64,000 nt of DNA from the NCBI GenBank assembly GCA_025144025.1, contig JALXWS010000002.1, positions 124,001 to 188,000 on the forward strand. The letters run 5' to 3'. Below, one piece after another: positions 29,416 through 38,519 of the stretch; the first letter of the stretch is position 1, and every line of letters begins with the position of its first letter. The stretch comes from Corynebacterium sp. p3-SID1241. GTDB lineage: Bacteria > Actinomycetota > Actinomycetes > Mycobacteriales > Mycobacteriaceae. A program made the translations under genes and the position numbers. The notes under the pieces were generated by a model, which was not told the origin of the DNA, ran no database searches, and was given only the letters and a program-made list of their open reading frames with translations.

Positions 29416-30723
29416 ATGTCGCAGCCGAATCCTAGAGAAGTCATTACCACTCAGGCTTTAAGCATTTGGGTGGCCGCCATGGCGGTCTACCTCGTAGCGA
29501 TTACAGGGCGCACTTCCTTCGGCGTCGCCGCTCTAGATGCAATTGAACGCTTCGATGTCGATGCCGGCCGCATCGCGGTTTTTACCTCCGTGCAGCTAGG
29601 TGTATATGCCCTAGCCCAAATCCCCACCGGCATCTTGATCGATAAGTTCGGCCCGCGCTTACTTCTAGTAGTCGGCGCCGTCATTATGGGCGTGGGCCAG
29701 GTGGTGCTGGGATTTACCACCAGCTATGGCGTGGCCATCGCCGCCCGCGTTCTCATCGGCGCTGGTGACGCAACAGCGTTCCTCTCTGTTATGCGCATCC
29801 TGCCCTACTGGTTCCCACTGCACCGCACGCCGATGTTTACCCAGGTGACCTCATCGCTGGGACAAATGGGCCAGTTCATCTCTGCCGTTCCTTTCTTGTG
29901 GCTATTGGGCGCGGCTGGATGGACCGCCGCCTTCGTCACCCTAGGTGCGGTGGGAATTCTGGTGGCCATCGCCGCGATTGTGGCGGTGGCAGATTCGCCA
30001 GAAAAATTGGGCATTATCGCTACAGAAAAAGAACCGCCCAATTCGCAGGCAACCAGCATCCCGGCCCGCTTGAAGAAGGTATTCCGCTCCCCAGTGGCCT
30101 GGCAGGCCTACTTCATCCACTACATCGGCATGCTTCCGCTCATCATCTTTGTCATGCTCTGGGGCATGCCGATGATGACCCAAGGCATGGAGCTCTCCAA
30201 GGCTAAATCCAGCCTAGTACTTACTCTGCTGGCCGTATTCTTGGTTTTCGTCGGCCCACTGCACGGCAAGATTTCATCTCGCGCGCAGCATGTTCGACCA
30301 TGGCTGAGTCTCGGATTTGTGGTTGTTCACGTGCTGACCTGGCTCGTTTTCTTTGCCTTTGGAACCGACATCGGGCTGCCGGCAATCTTGGTGGTGTCCT
30401 TTATTACCGCGCTGTGTACGCCAACGGCCAATTACGGCTTCGATATTGTGCGCGAACGCATGGACCGCTCTGTGGTAGCCACGGCTACAGGTCTGGGCAA
30501 TATGGGCGGTTTTACCTCCGGCATGCTGGGCGCGCAGCTGTTCGGCATGGTGCTGGACCATTCTTCCGACGCCCCCAATTACTCCATGCCGGATTTCACT
30601 GCAGCCTCAACTGCGGTTCTAGCCGTGTGGGTAGTAGGCATGGTTGGTGTGGTTATCACGCAGTTCCTGCGCCGCCGCGCCGGTGAAGATGGCCCTTCCG
30701 TAACCATCGTGGAGGTTTCCTAA
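29416..30723 (+). CDS. MFS permease
   Basis: A 435-residue major facilitator superfamily protein with twelve predicted membrane segments and a cytoplasmic loop near residues 200-225. The loop 2-3 motif is seen as GILIDKFGPRLLL. The family member is probably a nitrate/sugar-phosphate-like or drug efflux type, but the substrate cannot be read from the sequence. AAGG lies about ten bases before the ATG. It converges with the ATPase gene (8 bp gap) and diverges from thrC. Confidence 0.88.
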   Translation: MSQPNPREVITTQALSIWVAAMAVYLVAITGRTSFGVAALDAIERFDVDAGRIAVFTSVQLGVYALAQIPTGILIDKFGPRLLLVVGAVIMGVGQVVLGFTTSYGVAIAARVLIGAGDATAFLSVMRILPYWFPLHRTPMFTQVTSSLGQMGQFISAVPFLWLLGAAGWTAAFVTLGAVGILVAIAAIVAVADSPEKLGIIATEKEPPNSQATSIPARLKKVFRSPVAWQAYFIHYIGMLPLIIFVMLWGMPMMTQGMELSKAKSSLVLTLLAVFLVFVGPLHGKISSRAQHVRPWLSLGFVVVHVLTWLVFFAFGTDIGLPAILVVSFITALCTPTANYGFDIVRERMDRSVVATATGLGNMGGFTSGMLGAQLFGMVLDHSSDAPNYSMPDFTAASTAVLAVWVVGMVGVVITQFLRRRAGEDGPSVTIVEVS

Positions 30724-30731
30724 ACCCTGCT

Positions 30732-31442
30732 CTATTCCTCCGGATTGAGAATGAAGCGAATCGTTCCTTCTGGATCCGCCAGAAGCTCTCGGGTGGCCGC
30801 GACAGCTTCGGCCTCATCAAAAGAGATGCGCTCAAAGCCTGTATCGTTTAACTCCACGATGTCCGCGCCAGGACAGGCTAGGAGAATGGGCGAATGCGTG
30901 GCGATGATGACCTGTGCCCCACGATCTACCGCCTGAGCGATCTCCCCTACGAGGGCTAGCTGCCGGATTACAGAAAGGCCGGATTCTGGCTCGTCGAGGA
31001 TATACACTCCTTCCCCGTTGATGTGCTCATAGAGCAAGTCAAAGACGGATTGACCGTGCGAACGGCGCGCTAAATCCATGTTCTGTGGCAATGTGGAGCG
31101 CCCTCCTCGCTCGGCCGCGGAATCCCCGCGTTCGATGAGGTACTCATGCTTTTCGGCACGCAGAAAGTATGCACGCTGGATAACTTCCTCCGTGTTGCAG
31201 CGTATGGGACTGCGAGGAACGATCTCATCTGGATCATCCATCCTTCCGCCTTCTGGCGAGCAGCCTAAATCGCTAGCAAGGCCGGCTAGCAAGCTAGATT
31301 TTCCAATGCCGTTCTCGCCTACAAACACGGTCACCGGACTGCGCAATGAAAAGCTGCCCACATCATCCAGGTAGTCAAAGACGGGCAATTCAGCACGATA
31401 GTCATCGGGCTTAAATTTCAGACTCAGGGCATCAACCAGCAT
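30732..31442 (-). CDS. SMC/ABC-like AAA ATPase
   Basis: A 236-residue ATPase. Walker A is VGENGIGKSSLL near residues 42-53, and the ABC-type Walker B is VYILDEPESGLS near 150. A D-loop-like part and IIATHSPILLACPGADIVEL (H-loop) follow. This layout is typical of single-domain AAA_21/AAA_23-like ATPases that share ancestry with RecF and ABC proteins. No membrane partner or nuclease gene is adjacent, so its role is open (nuclease-coupled defence, DNA repair or transport). The small secreted-protein gene lies 10 bp upstream on the same strand. Confidence 0.8.
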   Translation of the reverse strand: MLVDALSLKFKPDDYRAELPVFDYLDDVGSFSLRSPVTVFVGENGIGKSSLLAGLASDLGCSPEGGRMDDPDEIVPRSPIRCNTEEVIQRAYFLRAEKHEYLIERGDSAAERGGRSTLPQNMDLARRSHGQSVFDLLYEHINGEGVYILDEPESGLSVIRQLALVGEIAQAVDRGAQVIIATHSPILLACPGADIVELNDTGFERISFDEAEAVAATRELLADPEGTIRFILNPEE

Positions 31443-31452
31443 GGGCTCTAGA

Positions 31453-31671
31453 TTAATTCACCTCATCAAGCACGTGTAGCGCATCTGCATGCGAGTCGGC
31501 CGCGACGAGGGTCTTCAGGTGATTCTCTAGATCACCGGAAGGTAGCGACGGAGCGATGGCATCGGCCGGCACGGTATTGACGGCATAGGCCACTCCCACT
31601 CCGCCGGTAATGGGAATAGCGATGGCGGCGATTACTCCCACCGCGGTCGACAACGTGGTCTTGAAAGTCAT
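31453..31671 (-). CDS. Small exported protein, unknown
   Basis: A 72-residue protein with an N-terminal hydrophobic segment (FKTTLSTAVGVIAAIAIPI) that reads as a signal peptide, with possible cleavage after VAYA. The mature part would be only about 45 residues (PSLPSGDLENHLKTLVAADSH). GGAGG lies six bases upstream of the ATG at 31671, which is why this start is preferred over the ATG at 31683. It lies between the ATPase gene and two other small genes on the same strand. Function unknown. Confidence 0.6.
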   Translation of the reverse strand: MTFKTTLSTAVGVIAAIAIPITGGVGVAYAVNTVPADAIAPSLPSGDLENHLKTLVAADSHADALHVLDEVN

Positions 31672-31816
31672 AGTTTCCTCCATGGGCTTCGGTATCGAGC
31701 ATCGCGCCCGTTACCAATTTGTGATGTCTCACCTTAGGAAGAATTGCTGCCAAGGCCATGCCGCCATGCTGCTTGTTGCCTGAATCTTCGCCCCGAATCC
31801 GCGAAGTGCCGACAGG

Positions 31817-32284
31817 TTAATTAGCCGGGTAACTTCTAGCTACTATGCCGTCGCTAGCCGGCATGACAAGTCCCCGCTCGAAAGCTACAAGGATCGAATT
31901 TTCATCGGATTCGCTAATATCTCCGGCTTCAACGGCGCTGTTGAGCTCGCGCTCTAGATAGGCGCGGACATCAGACTTGCCGTTTTCGGTCTGGGTAATA
32001 TCGCGCGGCACGGAGTTAAGCGGGATCCCCAATGCCTTGGCTAGGGAGGTTACGCGGTTAGCGTCGGTGGAATCATCCTCTCTGATGGCACCGTTGACCT
32101 GCGCGGGCATGTCTTCTTGCACCACACCGCCGGCCACGGCCTCGCCCACGGTCAACGCACCTTTCGGTGGCTTATGACGGTTAGTGGCCCACGCTCCTAC
32201 TGCAATGGCCAAAATGATGGCTACGGCCACGAAGGTCCACAGGTAAACCAGCTTATTCCGGTTAGCGCTGCTGAGCTTAGTCAT
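31817..32284 (-). CDS. Single-pass membrane protein, unknown
   Basis: A 155-residue protein with a short cytoplasmic N-terminus (MTKLSSANRNK), one membrane segment at about 14-35 (WTFVAVAIILAIAVGAWA), and a soluble exterior domain of about 115 residues rich in Asp, Glu and Ser. The ATG at 32284 overlaps the end of the upstream gene by 8 bp, so the two are coupled. The frame is open further up, but those residues lie inside the neighbour. No family is recognised. Confidence 0.62.
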   Translation of the reverse strand: MTKLSSANRNKLVYLWTFVAVAIILAIAVGAWATNRHKPPKGALTVGEAVAGGVVQEDMPAQVNGAIREDDSTDANRVTSLAKALGIPLNSVPRDITQTENGKSDVRAYLERELNSAVEAGDISESDENSILVAFERGLVMPASDGIVARSYPAN

Positions 32285-32621
32285 GGTACCCAGCGCCATC
32301 GCCAAAGGAACCGTAGTCATTGCCGCGTGGGTTCTCGCCGCGATCATTTAGCGCATCGATGATGGAACGAATGGTAGCCTCCCCGATGCGGTCAGCACGG
32401 CCCCTCGAGCGAGGTGCCTGACGGGAATCATGGGGCGAGGATTCTGGGCGCGGTGGCGCTGGCTTTTCTTCCCTTGGCATGGATACCTCAATAGTCAGCG
32501 TGGTGTCATCTAGATCAAGCGAGTCGCCTTCCCGCACCCCTGCGGCGCGAGCAGCAGAAAGCAGCGCGGATAGCTCTCCCACGGTCGCATTATCCACATC
32601 GAGTTGCAGCTTAAAAGACAT
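32277..32621 (-). CDS. Hypothetical protein, ubiquitin-like start and Arg/Pro-rich linker
   Basis: A 114-residue soluble protein. The first about 55 residues look like a compact alpha/beta fold (FKLQLDVDNATVGELSALL, DSLDLDDTTLTIEV), followed by a Pro/Arg/Ser-rich linker and an acidic-glycine C-terminus (DYGSFGDGAGYHD). AAAGGA lies upstream of the ATG at 32621. It precedes the overlapping membrane-protein gene and follows glnE by 98 bp. Function unknown. Confidence 0.6.
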   Translation of the reverse strand: MSFKLQLDVDNATVGELSALLSAARAAGVREGDSLDLDDTTLTIEVSMPREEKPAPPRPESSPHDSRQAPRSRGRADRIGEATIRSIIDALNDRGENPRGNDYGSFGDGAGYHD

Positions 32622-32718
32622 ACCTAGCCAGTCCTTTCTCTTTTCCATCCCACTCTAGAGTCCGGCAGTGCAAAACGTAAGGCCACAATGGTGAACACAG
32701 CGAATCTCTAGGGTAACT

Positions 32719-35700
32719 CTAAGAATGCTCGAAGGATTCCTCCTCGCCCCAAAAGACCTCATCTACTACTTTGCGGGCGTGCCGGGTGAGTTTCAAATAG
32801 TTTTCTAGAAACTCCTGGTTATCCTCCGGCGGCCAGCCAGCAGCTCCGGCTACTTGCGCTAGCTGCGGTCCAGGACCGGGCAGCTGGTCCACGCGCTTGC
32901 CGCGCACCAGCACCAGCGCATTACGGGCATCGGTGGCCGTGAGCCAGGCTTCGCGCAGATCGGAGACTTGCTCGGCGGAAAGAATGGCGGTTTCTTCTAA
33001 GGCATCGAGTACGTGCAGCGTAGAAGGGTCGTGCAGTTCCGCATGCTCGTGGGCATGCATCATCGTTAGCAGCTGCACCGTCCATTCAATATCCGTCAGC
33101 GCACCGCGGCCAAGCTTGGTGTGGGTATTGCGGTCCGCGCCGCGCGGCAGGCGCTCATTGTCCACGCGGGCCTTCATGCGACGAATATCGCGGATGGTAG
33201 ACGCACTGGCACCACTTTCTGGATACCGGAAACCATCGATCATTGCCATGAAGCGATCTCCTACTTCCTTATCTCCGGCTACGAAGGCTGCGCGCAATAA
33301 GGCCTGAATCTCCCAAGACTCGCCCCACTCACGGTAGTAGCGCTCATAGGAGGCAATGGTGCGCGCCACCACACCGGAGCGTCCTTCCGGCCGCAAGCCT
33401 AGATCGACATCCAGTGGTGGATCGCCGGAGGGTTTGGACAGCCGGCGCCGGAGCTTATCGACGATCCCGATGGCCCACTTCACCGCTTCACCTTCCGCGC
33501 TAGAATCGGCTTCTTCAGTGGATTCGGCTACTATGAGCACATCCGCGTCTGAGCCGAAGCCCAGCTCCATGCCCCCGAGTCGGCCCATGCCGATGACGGC
33601 GATGCGCGCCGGTGGCTCCGCGTCTTCGTTTACTAGGCGCCAAGCGCGTACCTCGGCGCGAAGTGCAGCCTCAAGCACGGCGTCCCAAATGGTAGAAAGC
33701 TCGTGGCAGACCTGTTTGACTGGCATAAATCCCAGCAAATCCGCGCTGGCAATGCGGGCTAGTTCCACCCGGCGCAGTGACCGGGCCACCGCCACCGCTT
33801 TATCCGGATCGGCATGGCGCTTACTGGAATTTACCAACGCCTTGGAGACCTGTTCGGGCTTGGTTTCTAATAGTTTGGGGCCGGTGGCGCCGTCGGAAAG
33901 CTGCTTGACCGAATCCGGCGCGCTAATAATCAAGTCCGCGGTAAACGGGGAGGTACCCAGGATATGCATGAGCCGCTGGCCCACAATCCCTTCATCGCGC
34001 AGCATGCGCAAGAACCACGACCTGTCATTCGCGGCTTCCGAAAGCTTGCGATAGTTCAACAGGCCCATGTCCGGGTCTGCGGTATCGGCTAGCCATTCCA
34101 TCAAGGTAGGCAGCAAAATCGCTTGAATACGCGCCTTGCGTGAGGTCCCCGCCGCCAGCGAGGTCAGGTGCTCAAATGCGCGATCCGGATAGTTATACCC
34201 CAGCGCAGCCAGCTGCAGCTTAGCGGCCTCCGGCGAGAGCTTAAGCTCATCGGAGGACATGGTGACCACAGAATTGAGCAGCGGCCGGTAAAACAGTCGC
34301 GAGTGCAGCTCGGAGATGCGCAGGCGAATACGGCGCAGGTGTGAAAGCATGCGCTCGGCCGCCGATTTGGTGCCTTGTGGATAAAAGCCGGCGATGCGCG
34401 CCAGCCACTTCATCCCGTCTTCATCTTCCTTCTCCGGAAGCGTATGGGTGCGCCGGAAGCGTTCTAGCTGCAGACGGTGCTCGAGCAGCCGCAGGAATTC
34501 ATAGGCCTCGATGAGCTGCGTGCCATCTTCCCGACCCACATACCCAGCCGAAATCAGTGCCTCCAAGGACTCCACTGTGGACAGCGCACGCAACGTTTCA
34601 TCGGAACGACCATGGACCAATTGCAGAAGTTGAACTGCAAACTCGATATCGCGCAGGCCGCCCACCCCCAGCTTAAGCTCGCGATGCTTGAGTTCATCAG
34701 GCACGTTTGCGAGCACTCGGCGGCGCATAGCTTGGACATCCTCAACGAAGGATTTGCGCTGCGAGGCCGTCCACACCATCGGCCGAATTTGTTCTAAATA
34801 GTCTTGGCCCAACGGCAGGTATCCTGTCATCGCGCGGGCTTTAAGCAGCGCTTGGAATTCCCAGGTTTCTGCCCACCGCTTGTAGTAAGTTACGTGTGAT
34901 TCCAAGGTGCGTACTAAAGCGCCCGATTTCCCTTCGGGACGCAGGTTCGGGTCCACTTCAAAGTAAGTGGCGGATCCAATCCGGTTGAACTCCGCTGCAA
35001 GCCGCGTAGCTCGTGGAGTTGCCTCGCTGCCGACGAAAATGACGTCCACGTCGGAGATATAGTTCAGCTCTCCGGCGCCACACTTGCCCATCGCCATAAC
35101 TGCCAGCTGGGCATCTAGGGGTTCATCGCCGTAGACGGTGCGCACGGCACAGGCAAGGGAGGCGGTTAAGGCGGCGTCGGCAAGCGCGGTGGTCAATGCC
35201 GTCACCTGGCGGAACCCTACCTCCGGCTGCGGCCTGCTCTGGCCTTTTCGCGCGTGGAAGGTGCCCGCCACATCGCAAGCGGCAATGCGCATCATTAATG
35301 TGCGGTACGTCGTGCGCAACGCCTGCTTATGTTCACCGTCTCCGGCGCGATAGGTGCCCGGCGCAGATAAATCCTCGCGCGCTGGATCGGGTCGGTCAAG
35401 GTCAGTAGCAAAGTCCGCAGGCTGGGCGTCCACGGCGCTGAGCATGCTCTGCAGCATCTCTTCGGACTGCGGAAGAGGCTTTTCTAACTCCCGCCACAAC
35501 TCAGGGTTCGCCGCGAGGTGATCTCCAAAGGCAGTCGACGCGCCCAGCAAGGAAAAGATACGCACACGCAAAGTTTCATTGGAGCGCACGGCATCGTCTA
35601 GCTCAGGGGCTTGTTCATAAATGCGGATCAGGTTGTTAAGGGCTAAATCTGGGTCACCCACGGCAGCGAGGGTCCACAGTAGTTCCACCGATTCCGGATT

Positions 35701-35787
35701 CTTCCACCCCAGCTGCTCAATATCCTGGGCAGCATGCGAGCGGGTAAGGCCAAGCATGGCCGGCGAAGGCACAACAGCAGGACGCAT
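32719..35787 (-). CDS. glnE: Glutamine synthetase adenylyltransferase/adenylyl-removing enzyme
   Basis: A 1022-residue bifunctional enzyme that adds AMP to, and removes it from, the tyrosine of GlnA to match nitrogen supply. Both nucleotidyltransferase halves are seen: the N-terminal de-adenylylase core GAGELNYISDVDVIFVG and the C-terminal adenylylase core GGMELGFGSDADVLIV. Family length is about 950-1050 residues. It starts 7 bp after glnA2, so the two are probably co-transcribed. The target GlnA is at 19728 with Tyr405 intact. In corynebacteria the partner signal protein is GlnK, which is not in this window. Confidence 0.96.
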   Translation of the reverse strand: MRPAVVPSPAMLGLTRSHAAQDIEQLGWKNPESVELLWTLAAVGDPDLALNNLIRIYEQAPELDDAVRSNETLRVRIFSLLGASTAFGDHLAANPELWRELEKPLPQSEEMLQSMLSAVDAQPADFATDLDRPDPAREDLSAPGTYRAGDGEHKQALRTTYRTLMMRIAACDVAGTFHARKGQSRPQPEVGFRQVTALTTALADAALTASLACAVRTVYGDEPLDAQLAVMAMGKCGAGELNYISDVDVIFVGSEATPRATRLAAEFNRIGSATYFEVDPNLRPEGKSGALVRTLESHVTYYKRWAETWEFQALLKARAMTGYLPLGQDYLEQIRPMVWTASQRKSFVEDVQAMRRRVLANVPDELKHRELKLGVGGLRDIEFAVQLLQLVHGRSDETLRALSTVESLEALISAGYVGREDGTQLIEAYEFLRLLEHRLQLERFRRTHTLPEKEDEDGMKWLARIAGFYPQGTKSAAERMLSHLRRIRLRISELHSRLFYRPLLNSVVTMSSDELKLSPEAAKLQLAALGYNYPDRAFEHLTSLAAGTSRKARIQAILLPTLMEWLADTADPDMGLLNYRKLSEAANDRSWFLRMLRDEGIVGQRLMHILGTSPFTADLIISAPDSVKQLSDGATGPKLLETKPEQVSKALVNSSKRHADPDKAVAVARSLRRVELARIASADLLGFMPVKQVCHELSTIWDAVLEAALRAEVRAWRLVNEDAEPPARIAVIGMGRLGGMELGFGSDADVLIVAESTEEADSSAEGEAVKWAIGIVDKLRRRLSKPSGDPPLDVDLGLRPEGRSGVVARTIASYERYYREWGESWEIQALLRAAFVAGDKEVGDRFMAMIDGFRYPESGASASTIRDIRRMKARVDNERLPRGADRNTHTKLGRGALTDIEWTVQLLTMMHAHEHAELHDPSTLHVLDALEETAILSAEQVSDLREAWLTATDARNALVLVRGKRVDQLPGPGPQLAQVAGAAGWPPEDNQEFLENYLKLTRHARKVVDEVFWGEEESFEHS

Positions 35788-35794
35788 TATTCTC

Positions 35795-37132
35795 CTAGAA
35801 GTTCAGGTTATTGCGCAGCTCAAAGGTGGTAATTTGGCTCTGATAGTGATGCCACTCGTCCCACTTGGAGCGCAGGAAGAACTCAAAGACGTGCTCGCCT
35901 AGAACCTCCGCCATGAACTCGGACTTTTCGAATTCGCGCAAGGCCTGATCCAGGCTAGTGGGAAGATCCTTATATCCCATCGCTCGGCGCTCGTGGCGAG
36001 TGAGCTGGTGGACATCATCTTCGGCCGGTTCATCGAGCTCGTAACCTTCCCGGATTCCGCGCAAGCCAGCTGCCAGAAGAACCGCATAGCCCAAGTAGGG
36101 GTTCATGGAAGCATCGATAGAGCGGATTTCCACTCGGCGTGATTCCTCCTTGCTAAGCCGGTACGTAGGAACACGCACCAGCGCAGAGCGATTAGACACG
36201 CCCCACGTAGCAGCCCCTGGGGCCTCGTTGCCGAACATGAGGCGCTTATAAGAGTTGGTCCATTGGTTAACTATGGCGGACATCTCCGTGGAGTGTTCCA
36301 GAATGCCGGCGATAAATTGCCGGCCGGTCTGGGACAAGGAAAATTCATCATCCGGATCATGGAAGGCATTTGATTGGCCTTCAAAGAGGCTCAAGTGCGT
36401 ATGCATGCCAGAACCAGGCAGATGCTCAAAAGGCTTCGGCATAAAGGTTGCGCGCACATTGGAATTGGTGGCCACCTGTTTGATGACATGCCGGAAGGTC
36501 ATAATGTTATCGGCCATGGTCAGCACGTCCGCATGGCGCAGGTCAATTTCTTGCTGTCCCGGCGCGGTTTCGTGGTGGCTAAACTCCGTGGCGATTCCTA
36601 GCGATTCCAGCGCTAGCATCGCTTTTCGGCGAAAGAGAGGTGCAGTATCGTGCGTTGATTGGTCGAAGTAGCCACCGTTATCGGTCGGCACCAAGTCCGT
36701 AAGCTCGCGGCCGCGCTCAAATAGGTAGAACTCGATTTCTGGCGAAGCCATACACGTAAAACCATCATTGGCGGCCTCGGTGACCTGGCGGCGGAGGATA
36801 TGACGTGGATCCACCATGGATGGCTGGCCATCTGGCTGCGCAATATCGCAAAACATGCGGGCCGATTGCAGGTCCGGCTCATCCAAGTCAAAGGGCAGGA
36901 TCTGGAAGGTAGAAGGATCCGGCAGCGCAATGGTGTCTGACTCGGAGATGCGGGAGAAACCTTCTACGGAAGAACCATCAAAGCCAACACCTTCTTCAAA
37001 GGCCGATTCCAGCTCGGACGGGCTCATAACCACGGATTTGAGGGCGCCCAAAATATCCGTAAACCACAAGCGGATAAAGCGGATATCGCGTTCTTCAACG
37101 GTGCGCAAGACAAATTCGTGTTGGCTATTCAT
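35795..37132 (-). CDS. glnA2: GlnA2, second glutamine synthetase-like protein
   Basis: A 445-residue type I glutamine synthetase family protein. The catalytic blocks EIEFYLFE, GSGMHTHLSLF and NRSALVRVP are kept. The loop that holds Tyr405 in GlnA reads DDVHQLTRHE, so the adenylylated tyrosine is absent and GlnE is not expected to modify it. In corynebacteria and mycobacteria GlnA2 is not the main glutamine-forming enzyme; its substrate here is uncertain. The protein starts MNSQHEFVLR. It lies just upstream of glnE in one operon and diverges from the DUF2786 gene. Confidence 0.93.
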   Translation of the reverse strand: MNSQHEFVLRTVEERDIRFIRLWFTDILGALKSVVMSPSELESAFEEGVGFDGSSVEGFSRISESDTIALPDPSTFQILPFDLDEPDLQSARMFCDIAQPDGQPSMVDPRHILRRQVTEAANDGFTCMASPEIEFYLFERGRELTDLVPTDNGGYFDQSTHDTAPLFRRKAMLALESLGIATEFSHHETAPGQQEIDLRHADVLTMADNIMTFRHVIKQVATNSNVRATFMPKPFEHLPGSGMHTHLSLFEGQSNAFHDPDDEFSLSQTGRQFIAGILEHSTEMSAIVNQWTNSYKRLMFGNEAPGAATWGVSNRSALVRVPTYRLSKEESRRVEIRSIDASMNPYLGYAVLLAAGLRGIREGYELDEPAEDDVHQLTRHERRAMGYKDLPTSLDQALREFEKSEFMAEVLGEHVFEFFLRSKWDEWHHYQSQITTFELRNNLNF

Positions 37133-37324
37133 GCCCTAAACCTTACCGGCTCTCCCCCGAGGGATGTGCAGTTCATACGACAGTTTTTCTTGGGCGAAAC
37201 GCGCAGGTCGCAAGAGCATCGAGGGGGTAGCTGGCGGGGGCTTTTACCTCAGGAACCGATTGGTGAGCATGCTTTGCTAAGTGGGCAAGCGAACACACGT
37301 ACACCTCTTAAAGGACGAAGGTTT

Positions 37325-38383
37325 ATGACCACTCACTGCGACGATCTATCTGCTCACGTAATCGAACGCCTCATCACCGCCGCGCAACATGGCTGGGCAC
37401 CGGCGGATTTAGAACACGTCTTAGGCTCGCACGCCTATCCCATCATCTATCGTGCAAGCCCGCATGTTCCGGCACGGATTACCTCACCTGCGCTGCGCAA
37501 AGCCTGGCTGCAAATGGCTCCACCAAAGGAGAATTTCATCCCGCGCGATAAGCTGCGCGCCATCGTTAAAGAACTTATCCACCTACCTAGGCTGCGCGAT
37601 ACCGAGCTATTAGCGTCTGGTGAATCCCTGCGGGAAGACGGGCTTAGCGATAAGCAGCGCAAAATCCGTGAAAAGGTCTTAGGCCTCTTGCGCAAAGCAG
37701 AATCCACCAGTTTTGAAGATGAGGCTGAAGTGCTGATTTCCAAGGCCCAGTCCTTGCAGCAAAAATATCGTATTGAGGACCTGCTCACCTCCAATCTCCC
37801 AGACCTGATTTCTCATCGCGTGCACATCCACTCGCCCTATATCAAGCACCAGGCTTCGCTGCTCAGCACAATTTCCGATGCCAATGGGTGCACGACCCTC
37901 CTCATCCATGGCAAGGGCTTGGCCTGCGTGATTGGTGCTCCTGCTGACGCCGCCCATTGCGCTGACCTTTTCGCCTCCCTCAACCGCCAATGCGATTGGT
38001 TCATGCGCAACGGCGACGGTGCCGAAATTGCCCGCGCCACCAATACCACCGCAGCCTACCGGCGCAGCTTCCGCCTTTCCTACGCCGCACGCATTGGGGA
38101 ACTACTAGCCCAAGCCAATGAGGACGGATTCAAAGATAACCTGCGTGAGTCTCAGTACTGCGCACACCATGCAGATGCTGTAATTACCCGGACCCTTCCT
38201 GCACTGCAGGCACGCACCGATCATGCCATCGAGACTCGCAACCGTCTCTTCCCAAATCTGACGGAGATGTCGCTATCTATGAACAGCCTCCATGGCATCA
38301 ACGATGGCATTGCGGCGGCCGATAGGTCTCACTTTGGCGGTGACGCCTCAGGAATCGGACCAATTCCAGAAAATACGCAGTAA
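37325..38383 (+). CDS. DUF2786-domain protein
   Basis: A 352-residue soluble protein. The DUF2786 motif is seen near residues 115-150 as KIREKVLGLLRKAESTSF followed by SKAQSLQQKY. After it comes an alpha/beta stretch (HGKGLACVIGAPADAAHCA) and a helical part. The family is of unknown role and is often found near mobile or phage-related genes, but no such genes are close here. I chose the ATG at 37325 because AAAGGA precedes it by about ten bases; the frame runs on to 37118 inside glnA2. Confidence 0.72.
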   Translation: MTTHCDDLSAHVIERLITAAQHGWAPADLEHVLGSHAYPIIYRASPHVPARITSPALRKAWLQMAPPKENFIPRDKLRAIVKELIHLPRLRDTELLASGESLREDGLSDKQRKIREKVLGLLRKAESTSFEDEAEVLISKAQSLQQKYRIEDLLTSNLPDLISHRVHIHSPYIKHQASLLSTISDANGCTTLLIHGKGLACVIGAPADAAHCADLFASLNRQCDWFMRNGDGAEIARATNTTAAYRRSFRLSYAARIGELLAQANEDGFKDNLRESQYCAHHADAVITRTLPALQARTDHAIETRNRLFPNLTEMSLSMNSLHGINDGIAAADRSHFGGDASGIGPIPENTQ

Positions 38384-38519
38384 TTTTTCCCTGCTCAAGA
38401 CCATCCTCGCCTCCCGTTCCCTATCAGCCAACGGAGGCCAAAGGAGGCGCCGCGACGAGGCTATAACAGGTAGGATCGCCGGTGAGATTTACTAGGTCTA
38501 GAAAGTAAAAGGTACGTGA

